From the NCBI GenBank assembly GCA_009829735.1, contig CM020619.1, positions 28,174,063 to 28,238,062 on the forward strand: DNA of 64,000 nucleotides, written 5' to 3'. A program made the position numbers and the translations under genes. Each line of letters starts with the position of its first letter. Position 1 is the stretch's first letter. The notes under the pieces were generated by a model. It did no database searches. It saw only the letters and a list, made by a program, of their open reading frames with translations, and was not told the origin of the DNA. Source of the DNA: Pyropia yezoensis (Eukaryota > Rhodophyta > Bangiophyceae > Bangiales > Bangiaceae). Positions 11,275-21,331 of the stretch are shown piece after piece.

Positions 11275-11964
11275 ATGCAAGCCAAGACTTTTCTCAACGT
11301 GAAGAACTTTGACGCCCTGGACGAGGCGTTCTTGGGGAATACGCGCACCTCCGTTCACGACGGGCGGTCCGAGGCACGGAGGGTCTTCTATCGCATGATT
11401 GCGTTCTTCTTTATTGTCCTCGGGTCGCGGATTGAGCTCGTGAGCAGTACTGCGGCTGCCCCACTACTCGGCGCTCGGGCGGGATCATCCTACTTCGCGG
11501 TCGAGCAGACTCTCAGGGTGTCGGAGACGGGGGAGGTGCCCGCCGGCGGCGGCGACTCTTCCGTGCGCCAGGTGACCCGCCGCGTGTGCTTGTACGCTGT
11601 AGCTGGGATGTTCCTGCAGGCCATCGTGATGATGCCCTACACGTTTGAAGCGGCGGTCATCGACGCAGCTGCAAAGAACATGCGGCGCATTGTGGCTGCG
11701 CCTGATCGGTCCTGGTGCAAAACCAAGGGAAAGGACGCGGAGTGGCTGGTGGGACCGGGTGACTGGGCGTTACTTCTGCCAATGCCCGATGGATGGGCGC
11801 TCCTGGACAAGGCCGTCCAGAAGATGACGGCGTCGGACCAGCTGGTGGCTTCTGCGGGACCTGCAGGGGGTGCGGCGGGTGCTGAGGACGGTACTGTGCG
11901 CGTAGAGGATGCAGACTCGACCGCCGAGCCCGAGGACCTTCCAGACTACCTCGGTAGTTCTTGA
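11275..11964 (+). CDS. lineage-specific family gene, 3' part
   Basis: This is a 229-residue frame from the ATG at 11275; the same frame is open a little upstream. It contains VFYRMIAFFFIVLGSR and, near the end, EWLVGPGDWALLLP, both matched in the 3344-4294 protein (VLYNAVLYHV and SGPGAWRLLLP). It ends in an acidic tail (DADSTAEPEDLPDYLGSS). Together with 10607-11248 it gives a product longer than member 1. The break between the two halves could be a mutation, an assembly error or an intron. Confidence 0.5.
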   Translation: MQAKTFLNVKNFDALDEAFLGNTRTSVHDGRSEARRVFYRMIAFFFIVLGSRIELVSSTAAAPLLGARAGSSYFAVEQTLRVSETGEVPAGGGDSSVRQVTRRVCLYAVAGMFLQAIVMMPYTFEAAVIDAAAKNMRRIVAAPDRSWCKTKGKDAEWLVGPGDWALLLPMPDGWALLDKAVQKMTASDQLVASAGPAGGAAGAEDGTVRVEDADSTAEPEDLPDYLGSS

Positions 11965-12175
11965 GAGGTACAGGCGTATCACGCCGCATCTAGAATCTCT
12001 AAGAACGGGTGCGGCGAGCGGTGGTCCGAAAAGAGTTGCGCACGGGAGGGCGAGGCGCAAGATGGGTTCGAGTGGCGCTGGGTCATGTCGGGGTGGGCGG
12101 GTTTATGGTGAGTGCAATGCTGGCAACTGTTGGTGTGACCATTGCTCCACGCCGTCGACAATGGCCGTGTGAGAG

Positions 12176-12675
12176 NNNNNNNNNNNNNNNNNNNNNNNNN
12201 NNNNNNNNNNNNNNNNNNNNNNNNNNNNNNNNNNNNNNNNNNNNNNNNNNNNNNNNNNNNNNNNNNNNNNNNNNNNNNNNNNNNNNNNNNNNNNNNNNNN
12301 NNNNNNNNNNNNNNNNNNNNNNNNNNNNNNNNNNNNNNNNNNNNNNNNNNNNNNNNNNNNNNNNNNNNNNNNNNNNNNNNNNNNNNNNNNNNNNNNNNNN
12401 NNNNNNNNNNNNNNNNNNNNNNNNNNNNNNNNNNNNNNNNNNNNNNNNNNNNNNNNNNNNNNNNNNNNNNNNNNNNNNNNNNNNNNNNNNNNNNNNNNNN
12501 NNNNNNNNNNNNNNNNNNNNNNNNNNNNNNNNNNNNNNNNNNNNNNNNNNNNNNNNNNNNNNNNNNNNNNNNNNNNNNNNNNNNNNNNNNNNNNNNNNNN
12601 NNNNNNNNNNNNNNNNNNNNNNNNNNNNNNNNNNNNNNNNNNNNNNNNNNNNNNNNNNNNNNNNNNNNNNNNNNN
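12176..12675. other. assembly gap of exactly 500 N
   Basis: Five hundred Ns. The round size suggests a placeholder rather than a measured gap. The sequence on its right is the middle of a family-B pol. The sequence on its left (11965-12175) is unrelated. The integrase end, antisense gene and 3' LTR of that B element, and the 5' half of the A element it interrupts, should lie here. Confidence 0.95.
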
Positions 12676-14324
12676 GTCCCCTGGAATACCCCCTCCTCAT
12701 GAGGAGGCCATCGTCTCCCAGGAAGAACCGCGTCTCCGCCACTGTATCCAGGGTATCCCTCTGCGACTTGCAGAAGGGATCCTCGGCCTGGGCCTTCACT
12801 ACTTCGTCCAGGGACAGGGGCAAGTACTTCTTGTTCCCTGGCGCCTCGGGATTCAACGCCTGACCCGAGCGCGTGACTACCCCACGATGGGATGTCCTCA
12901 TCGACTGGGGTGGTGTCCAGTCCCTCGGTAGGTACCCGAGAGAGGCCGTCGGCAAGGGCATGTTGCCTGCCAGGTCGGTACTCAATATCAAAGTTGAAGG
13001 GTGCAAGTCGCACCCTCCACCGGTTGAGACGAGTGTTCGTACAGTCCGTCTTGAAGATGAACTGCAACGCGCGGTGGTCACAGCGGATGAGGAACTTCTC
13101 ACCCTCTAGGTAGTGACGAAGTGACGTCACCGCCCATACCACTGCGAGTCCTTCCAACTCGGTGACTCCGTAGTTCTTCTCGGCCGAGTTTAGCCCCTTG
13201 CTGAAGTATCCCACCGGCAAGTACTCCTTGTCCGGCTGTTGCTGAAGCAACACACAACCAAGTTGGTCGTAGCTAGCGTCCACATCCAGGATGTAGTGGC
13301 CTCCCAACCTGGGAATAGCCAAGATGGGGGGCTTCAGCAGAAGGTCCCGAAGAGTCTCAAAGGATTCCTGCTCCACCCGACTTGGGGGAGGCAGGTTCTT
13401 CGGTAGCGTTGAGCTCACTAACTCATTCAACGGCTTCGCCACTTTGGCGAAGCCCTTAGTGAAACGTCGGTACACGTTACACATCCCGAGGAAGCTCCTC
13501 ATCTGGGTCTGGGTCCGGGGGTACTGAGCCTTGCGGATGGCCCTCAAGTTTTTCTCGTTGACACTGAGACGCCCCGGACGGACAACATGTCCCAAGTACT
13601 CCACCTCTTGAGTGAAGAGGTGGCACTTACTCGCCTTCAGTGACACTCCGGCGTCAGCAAGTAGCTTGAACACCTGGCCAAGATGGCCAATGTGTTCCTC
13701 CGGACTTCGGGAGAACACAATGATATCGTCTAGGTACACGAGACAGATCTGCCACCGTACTCCGGCCAGAATCATGTCCATAGCGCGCTGGAAAGTTGCC
13801 GGCGCGTTACACAGGCCAAACGGTAGACGCTTGCACTGGTAGGTACCACAGTGACAGGTAAAGGTAGTTTTATGCCTGTCCTCCGGGGCAATGGGAATTT
13901 GCCAGTACCCCGCGTTACAGTCCAGGGTAGAGAACACGTTTGCCTCCCCCAGAGAGTCCAGACAGTCATCCATCCGAGGTAGGGGATAACTATCCTTCAC
14001 CGTGCTCTCGTTGAGCTTACGGTAGTCGATACAGAACCGGGGGGTCCCATCAACTTTGGGGACGATCACCACCGGACTCGCCCACTCGGCGTTGCTGGCC
14101 TCGATCACATCGAGGGCCTCCATGCGAGCAACTTGCTCCTTAACGAGGGCCCTTGAACGGGGTCCCCCCCTATACGGTTGTTGGCGTATAGGGGGCGCAC
14201 CGGGTTTCAACTCGATCCGGTGTTGGGTAGCTCTCATGAGTCCCAATTGACCATCCCACAACTTGTGATATTGGTCCAAGAGGCGTTCAACTTGAACCCT
14301 CAACCTGGGTGGAACACCCTCCAT
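12676..14324 (-). pseudogene. pol: family-B pol: reverse transcriptase and RNase H
   Basis: The frame opens with MEGVPPRLRVQ at 14324. RT motifs include FCIDYRKLNES, STLDCNAGYWQIP, LPFGLCNAPATFQRAMD and the catalytic YLDDIIVF. RNase H follows (YILDVDASYDQLGC, a TELEGLAVVWA segment, CDHRALQFIF, HALADGLSR). The frame is lost just after PVDEDIPSW near 12890. The homologous linker to integrase (LDEVVKAQAEDPFC) continues in a neighbouring frame to the gap, so this copy carries a frameshift. RT and RNase H copy the element's RNA to DNA inside cytoplasmic particles. The integrase itself falls in the gap. Confidence 0.85.
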
Positions 14325-14326
14325 GT

Positions 14327-15304
14327 TTACCTGGGGCCGAGAGAGGCGGCCGACTTGGCTTGATGCTTCTCCTTTCCGGACTTCGGGTCGCTACTTGCGC
14401 CCGCGCTGAGGGTGACCGCTACTACCGGTCCCTCGTGTTGGTCGATATAGCCGAACTTGGCCCCCGACTTGAAGAACTTGGGCGACGAGCTCAGGTTCAT
14501 CACCTGGATCCTCCACGGGACTCCGGCTTTGGAGTCCATCGTGCCAAGGGCAACATGCACTTGGTGCTTGCGAGCAAGACGGGGGTTAGGGTGCACCAAC
14601 CCGTTCCCCGCATAATCAGTTACAACATCCACGTGCGCCACCGAGTTGGGGGGCAACATGACTTTACGGGCTAAACGCAGAGTAGCAGTAAACCCTTCCC
14701 TCACAGAACAAACAGGCTTCGACTGTGAAACTGTCACAGGAGCCACAGACTTTCCCTTACCAAGGATGGGGATAGTCTCCCCATTCATCAACTTGACCCA
14801 GTACTCAGGGCCACAAATCAAAGGCACTTGTGTTACGACATAAGGGGTACCCAGAAGCAGGGGTACCGATATATTCTCAACTACACCATAGGTCACGTCG
14901 ACCTCATGGGTCCCCAACCGAGTTGGTAGGGTCACGGCACCAACGATGGGAAGTACCCCACCATTGATATCGATCAGATGGTCAGCTTTAGACTTCCAGC
15001 GTTGGAGCCTCATCCCCTTTGGTAATAGCGACTTGCGTATCAAGGAGGCTCCTGACCCGGTATCAAGTACGATACGGACACAACAGGCGCGGCCGGGGGC
15101 AAGTTGCACCCGTCCAGCCACCTGGAAGTTCTCACCCGTCAGCACCGCGATGACCCGACGTGGGTTTACGTTCTTGGGAAGTCCCACCCGAGGTGGGCGG
15201 ACTCCCTTAGGTCGCCGCAGTATCCGACACGGTTGGTTCGTCCTCTTGGCCCACTTGGCCGAGGCTGCCGTTGTGAGCTTCGGACGACCAGCTCCAACGG
15301 TCAT
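14327..15304 (-). CDS. family-B aspartic protease
   Basis: This is a 325-residue frame. The retropepsin active-site motif is IVLDTGSGASLIRKSLL near residue 80, followed by hydrophobic flap-region text (VPLLLGTPYV). It would cut the Gag and Pol precursors. Its ATG overlaps the gag stop codon (ATGA at 15301-15304), suggesting reinitiation. It ends with TAA two bases before the RT frame's ATG. In the family-B copy at 39767-44784 the same junction is in frame, because it carries one more base. The protease/RT split here is therefore probably a one-base deletion rather than a natural gene boundary. Confidence 0.8.
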   Translation of the reverse strand: MTVGAGRPKLTTAASAKWAKRTNQPCRILRRPKGVRPPRVGLPKNVNPRRVIAVLTGENFQVAGRVQLAPGRACCVRIVLDTGSGASLIRKSLLPKGMRLQRWKSKADHLIDINGGVLPIVGAVTLPTRLGTHEVDVTYGVVENISVPLLLGTPYVVTQVPLICGPEYWVKLMNGETIPILGKGKSVAPVTVSQSKPVCSVREGFTATLRLARKVMLPPNSVAHVDVVTDYAGNGLVHPNPRLARKHQVHVALGTMDSKAGVPWRIQVMNLSSSPKFFKSGAKFGYIDQHEGPVVAVTLSAGASSDPKSGKEKHQAKSAASLGPR

Positions 15305-17271
15305 TCGTTTCCCGCCGACTTGGCGTCCGAATCTGAGGGCGAAGGGGACGACGACGAGTCCGAGGACGACGTGTCCGCCCCCTCCGTCGAGGGTGTGGCG
15401 ACCGCCACCACTGGTCGAGACCCACCCTCGCGGCGTGAACGCACTTCGTTCGTAGCCGACTTCTTGCTCGCATTCCTAACAAGCTGTTGGATGCGTTTAC
15501 TCAACTTGGGGCAATCATATGCCCAGTGACCATCGGAGTTGCAGTTCCAACACCGATGATCAGTTCCCGGAGGGGTCTTCCCAACTGGGGAAGACGACGA
15601 GGTACCTTGGGAAGTTCCCACGGCAGCTACCACCCTCTCCTTGCGGATTCGGCGTGCCTCTCGCAACTCTCTGGCCTGGCGCGCCTCTTCCCGTTCCTTG
15701 GCCAACTCGGCCTGACGCTCCTGGCGTTGTTCTTCCCGCAACTTGCGGTAGGCCTCGCCTCTGCGGTAGGCGAACCTAGCCAACTCGGCCAGGGTCGCCC
15801 GGGCAGTGTTATGCTCCCGGGTCTCCATCCGGACTGACCAGTGGAGTCCTTCCACAAACCGACTCTTCACCACAGCTTGTGGATGAAGAAACCCACAAAG
15901 ATTGTTGAGCTTACGGACTCGCTCCGCAAAGGACAACTCGTCCTCCGCCTCTTCCTGATGGGCTTGCGTAAACTCCTCGACTTGAGAAGCCAACGCCGCT
16001 TCATCAACCATGGCCCTCAACAACCAGTTGACGAGCTCCAAATAGGACGTCACCTCCCCAGCGCCTCCACTTGAGGAGCTGGGCATGACGGACATAAGTT
16101 CTGTCCGCAGGTCTCCCTTCGTAAACTCCTGTAGCATGTAAAAAGCCATGCCTTCACTTATGGCATTGTCGTCACAGGCTTTTGTGAAACGACGTAGGAA
16201 CTCAAAGACACGGAGGGGGGGAGTTCCATCCCACTCCGCTTTGTGCCCAAAAGAGTGAAGTGCATTCTTCTTGGCACGGCCCATGGCTCGGGCCTGGTCA
16301 GGACCATACGCCACCGACTTGTTGTGGAGGGCGTAGGTCTCACAGTCAAAGATCCTCTGGTAGACCGGGTTGGCTACCTGGATCTTGGGCGGCACCTCAC
16401 GTTGAGGGAACAGCCGCTGTGGCACTGGGGTAAGTTCACCCACAGTGCCTGTAGTCCGGCGCGGCGCGCTTGGTGTAGCCGCCGGTGTTGTCGGGGGGAA
16501 CTCCCCCATGAAGGGCGTACGCCCCACCGAGTATGGTGTGGCTCCCTCGTTGGGAGTCACAGGGGTCGCCCCCTGTTCAGGGCGACCCGAGATAGGTGTC
16601 AGGGGGGGCACCCCCTGCGCCTGCGGGCTCGAAGGCCCCAATCCGGTCTGGACATTAAGGCCATCTGGCAAACTCGCCACAATCTGATTCAGAATAGTAT
16701 TCGTCATCGTGACCACCAGGTCCGGCAAAGTCTGCCGCAACACAGTGGTCGCCTCCCGACGGACAGTTTCCGCGAGGAGTGGATTGACGACTCCAGTTGA
16801 GTCTCGGTCCACCTCCGGGAGTCCACCTGAGGGGTAACCACGTTCCTCAGGGGTCTCAACCGGGGGCATGGGCGCGAGCCCATCGCCGACCAACGGAGGT
16901 CCGCCGTCCTCCGAAAGCCTAGTTGGCTATGGCTCCATGCCAAAGTTGGCTCCAACCCGAGTGGAACTCGCGGGGACAGTCCTCACCCCTTGGGACGTTC
17001 CCGTTGAGTATACCACGCGGTGGCCAGACTTCGGCCCACCCACGTCAGAAGTGTCACCCGAGTGAACTCCCGACTGAGTCGGGGTGGCCTGTTGCCCGCC
17101 CGCACTTCCAGTCCTGCTGGCTTGAGGGACCTCTAGTCCCTCTGCGACCCCAGGTAAACCCACCTGTGTCTCACCAGTATTCAAAGGCACTGAAGTACGT
17201 GCGTCACCCGTGTACTCCCCGGACGACGGGGGGTCCGAGCTAGCCATGTTGGCTAACGATCCGTATGACAC
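15301..17271 (-). pseudogene. gag: family-B gag with a nonsense codon
   Basis: The gag frame starts at MSYGSLANMA (17271). An in-frame TAG at 16927-16929 interrupts it, and it is then open from about 16926 to 15301. The other family-B copy has TCG at the equivalent codon, so the stop is a C-to-A change. The downstream part has a gag-like core (WDGTPPLRVFEFLRRFTKA, then SEGMAFYMLQEFTKGDL), a long charged helix, and a nucleocapsid zinc knuckle CWNCNSDGHWAYDC (C-x2-C-x4-H-x4-C). The tail is Ser/Asp-rich. Gag forms the particle and binds RNA. An ATG at 16893 could still start a 530-residue product. Confidence 0.82.
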
Positions 17272-17347
17272 GGTCCAAGTCCACCGTTCCTCTGAGACAG
17301 AGGGCCCCCTACACCCGGGTGCACCCGGAGGTAAAGTTTACCTCTGT

Positions 17348-17364
17348 CCCCTGCTGCTCCACCA
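17348..17364 (-). other. primer-binding site, family B
   Basis: On the minus strand this reads TGGTGGAGCAGCAGGGG, two bases after the end of the 5' LTR. A TGG start is expected for pairing with a tRNA 3' CCA. The same 17-mer follows the 5' LTR in the other B copy and in family C. Confidence 0.8.
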
Positions 17365-17366
17365 AA

Positions 17367-17833
17367 TGTGGCAAAAACCACTCGCACACACAGTACCCAA
17401 GTTGGGGCGGTGTGCGAGGGCTGCCTCCCGTGTCGGGGGAACCGGAAGAAGTGCAAGTCGCACACACTCTATCCCTGTTGTGGGGCAATCCCCCCACGGA
17501 CAAACAAGAAGATGGTGTGTGGTCCAACAGTTTCTTGGTCGGGACGGGGACGCAGGGCCAAGCCCCGCTGTCCCTCCCCTTATCCCCCCAGGGTCCACTC
17601 AGAATCTCCCACTCAGAATCTCCCACCCCAGCACCTGCCCACCGGGCCACACGAAAATTCAAGACGATAAATGCAGAAAACCCTCAAATCCAAGTTGGAT
17701 TTACTACTAAGCTAACTATCCCGAACTTAGGGAATATGGACCCAAATGCAGGGGGAGGAACGGATCAGGCTAGTGGCCTGCCGCCCCTTGCATGGCACGT
17801 GTTGCCCCCTACCTGGGGGTCAATACTGCCACA
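17367..17833 (-). repeat. family-B LTR (5' LTR, minus orientation)
   Basis: This is a 467-bp LTR beginning TGTGGCAAAAACC on the plus strand and ending ACTGCCACA. It is a near-identical reverse copy of the LTRs at 39767-40234 and 44317-44784. It has TG...CA ends with a short inverted TGTGGCA/TGCCACA. Confidence 0.93.
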
Positions 17834-20800
17834 CAAGGAAGCCACGTTAACGTGGCTGAGGTGTACGCAAGCGTCGAGCCGAAGACACTTCGGTTGGCCA
17901 AGCGAACTCGCTTTGAGCCGTTGTCGGAGACAGTCCTCCCGGTTAACTGCGACCTCGCAGGCATCTGCAGAGTCCAGTCCAACGTACGGACGTACAAGCG
18001 CCATGGGTTGACCATGGCCAACGGTCTCATAGACCTCCCAGCAGGAGGGTCGTCCCTCCTAGTGATGGCGAACTATCGCCGTAAGGCAGTCACCCTCCCG
18101 AAGGGAACTATCCTCGGGATTGCCGAACTCTACGAAGGAGATATCCTTACCCCTGATAAGGAAGGTCAAGTGGAACCACTTGAAGTACTGGCGGTCGCCG
18201 AGACCACCGAGCGACAGCAACCCGATGACGGGAAGCCTAACCCATCGGCGGCTCCGGCGGACCTGCCGCCAAAGGACCAAGAAGCACTGAAGGCCCTTGC
18301 CGAGGCTGACCTCGACCACCTTCCCCCTTCGGTAGCCGAAGGGGTACGACGGATGCTAAGAAAGCATGACGTCATGTGGACAGGCGGGGCCCTGGGTACC
18401 ATTGGGGCAACCCAACATTGTATAGACCTGGTACCAGGCGCACGACCCGCCCGGTCACAACCGCACCGAGCGGGACCTATGCAAGGAGAGATCTTTGATG
18501 GAGAAGAGAAGAGGTTGAGCGAAGCGAAGGTGATCCGACCTTCGATGTCGGAATGGGGTGCCCCAGTCGTTATTGTGCCGAAGAAGGATCAAACCCCTCG
18601 GTTTTGCATCGATTATCGACGCCTCAACTTGGTTACCAAGAAAGACTCATACCCTTTACCAAGGATGGATGAATGCATCGACTCCCTGGGGGAGGCTACG
18701 GTGTTTACCACCATCGACTGCAATGCCGGATACTGGCAGATCCCAGTGGCGGACGAGGATATCCCCAAGACGGCATTCGTCTGTCACAGTGGAGTGTACG
18801 AGCTCCTAAGGATGCCCTTCGGATTGTCCAACGCCCCCGCTACATTCCAGCGGGCTATCGACATCATACTGTCGGGGGTGAAGTGGCGTAACTGCCTAGT
18901 GTACCTCGATGACGTCATCGTCTTCTCGCGTAACATGGATGACCATGTACAACATGTTGACGAGGTACTCACCCTCTTGAGGAACGCCGGGGTAACCCTG
19001 CGTCTGAAGAAGTGCGCCTTCTTCCAACAGGCGGTCGAGTATCTGGGCCACCAGATAACCCCTGGTAAACTAGGGGTACTCGAAGCCAATACCCGGGCAC
19101 TCCGGGATGCCCGGTTCCCTAACACCCAGACGCAGCTCAAGAGCTTCCTGGGAATGTGCAATGTATACCGACGGTTCGTCAAGGACTTCGCTCGGATAGC
19201 TAAACCGTTAACGGTTCTTACGAGCAGTACCTTACCCAAGGTACTCCAACCCCCTTCGCCTAGCGAAGAGGAGGCATTCGAGTCGCTGAAGCGAGCCCTA
19301 CTAGCCCCACCCGTCCTTGCGTTACCGCATAGACGGGGTACCTTCGTCATCGATGTCGATGCGTGTGATACACAAGTGGGATGCACCCTGTTACAGGGAG
19401 AGACGTTGATAGGTACCGACAACGTTATCCCGGACCTACGTCCGGTAGGGTACTTCAGCCGGACACTCAACCCGGCTGAGCGGAACTATAGTGCCACCGA
19501 GCGTGAATGCCTCGGAGTTATATGGGCAGTGCAACTGCTCCGTCCATACCTGGAGGGCTCCAGGTTCATCGTGAGGTCCGACCACGAACCCCTACGATGG
19601 CTCCTCAACCTTGGTGACAAGGACTCCGATAGCCATGGGAGGCTAGCCCGATGGAGGCTGAAAATGGCCGAGCACGACTACCGCACGGTGTATAAGGCTG
19701 GGTCAACCCACCACCTCGGAGACGCGTTGTCTCGACTCGACACCCCGAGCGGGGATACCCGCCCGGTGGACGAGGACATCCCGGTAGTACCGGTGTGCAT
19801 GGTGGGTAATGCTACCCAGGATATGGCTGACCATACCATGGCACACCTTGCGTGCCCATTGACCCTCGCGGACTTCCGCGAGGCACAGGCCAACGACGAT
19901 GACTGTAGACGTCATCGTGCTAACCTCCTGGCCGGTACGGCCGGCATCTTCTCCGAGAACGAAGACGGACTCATATACCGGCGGGCACCCGCCGATGGAC
20001 GACATCAAGTCGTGGTTCCCGTGTCCTTACGGCAAGCCGTCATGAAACGAGAACATGAGAACCCTACAGCCGGACACCCGGGGGGTTCACGTATGTTCGC
20101 AGCAATGCGAAGGTTCTTCTACTGGCCAGCAATGGCCGTCGACGTGGTCGACCACGTAAGGGGATGCCACCCCTGTGCACGTAACCGCATGAGTCTACAT
20201 AGGCGGGCGTCTGCCATGAAGCTATTCCCACCTGATGGGCCCTACGAGCAAGTCGCTATCGACATACTCGGGCCACTTCCGATAACGGAAGAAGGGAACA
20301 GGTACATCCTGGTCATGTCTGACCGCTTCACTAAGCTGTCAAGAGCGGCAGCCATCCCGAATGATACGGCATACACGATCATGAACGCAGTGGTTGACCA
20401 CTGGATCAGTGCATACGGAGTCATGAAGCAACTCCTCTCCAATGACGGAGCAAACCTTACGTCAGCATTCTGCACTAAGGTCCTGGGCATGTTCGGTATC
20501 GAACCACGTCGGGCATCCGACTACCACCCGCAGTCCAACGGGCAGGTGGAGCGGTTCAACCGCACCATCGTCAAGATGCTACAGTGCTACGTGGCCGAGC
20601 ACACGAACACTTGGGACAGGCTTCTGTCCGTACTCACCCTGGCATACAATGCCAGGCCACATCGGAGCACAAACATCGCTCCGCTGGAGTGGGTCAAGCC
20701 ACTAGGCGTCGGTAACCTGACGCTGCCACCAGGCAGGTGCACTCGGTATGATACACCGAAGGGCCGACCGGCCGAACGTATCCACCTAGCTTGGTTGGCC

Positions 20801-21331
20801 AAGCTATCGTGGATGATTCGTAAGCTCAAGGGTGCCCTTGACAGAACACAACTTCGATATAAGAAGAACTTCGACGCCCGACTACGGGTGCGCAACGCAA
20901 CCCTGGTAACAGGTGACTGGGTCTATATCAGACACCAGAAGTTCCGAGGGAACAAGCTTATGCAACCGGTCAAGGGACCGTACCAGATCCTCCACAGAGA
21001 TGACCACTCTGTTATCTTACACTCCGATACGGAGATTCAACGCATCAGCATGAATGATGTCACACCTGCTCCGATGCCGGAACAGCCTCAGCCGGTACCG
21101 GCTGGGTTGCTACATGAAGCTCTTACAACCCACCGGTCAGATGACCCGGTGGGACCGGATGGGATTCCATACCAAGTAGAGAGCGTGGTCGGACACACCG
21201 ACCCGGACCTACCAGGACCCTGGTACGTCAAGGTTATGTGGGTCGGATACGACTCACCCACCTGGGAACAGGCGGCAAATATACCCCGCCAACTCCTCAT
21301 GCCGTACATGAGGCGACGACGCCTACTGTAA
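17834..21331 (+). pseudogene. pol: family-A pol, 5'-truncated (copy A2)
   Basis: The frame is open for about 1165 codons but begins inside the protease/RT linker, where the B element is inserted. The apparent start upstream lies in the B LTR. Domains in order are RT (FCIDYRRLNLV, DCNAGYWQIPV, YLDDVIVF), RNase H (FVIDVDACDTQVG, ATERECLGVIWA, SDHEPLRWLL), the integrase zinc finger (HENPTAGH ... CHPC), the integrase core (AIDILGPLP, then YHPQSNGQVERFNR) and a C-terminal chromodomain-like segment (YQVESVVGH ... VKVMWVGYDSPTWEQA). One oddity: the usual DNG of the second integrase aspartate reads AAT GAC (Asn-Asp) at 20441-20446, where other copies have GAT AAC. The catalytic Asp appears displaced. 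Confidence 0.9.

Larger units (their letters stand above)
12676..17833 (-). mobile_element. family-B Ty3/gypsy element, 5' two-thirds
   Basis: This is a minus-strand LTR retrotransposon. Reading leftward from 17833 it has the 5' LTR, the primer-binding site, gag, protease, reverse transcriptase and RNase H, then the assembly gap. Its LTR interrupts a family-A protease region: the sequence from 17834 onward (CAAGGAAGCCACG...) equals the inside of the intact family-A pol at about 34525. The insertion is therefore nested in the A element at 17834-25204. The other end and the second target-site copy are lost in the gap. Confidence 0.9.

Noticed and set aside
14309-14327. Natural protease/RT gene boundary (TAA-AC-ATG) in family B
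   Set aside because: The other B copy has one more base here and reads through in frame, so the boundary in B2 is more likely a one-base deletion.
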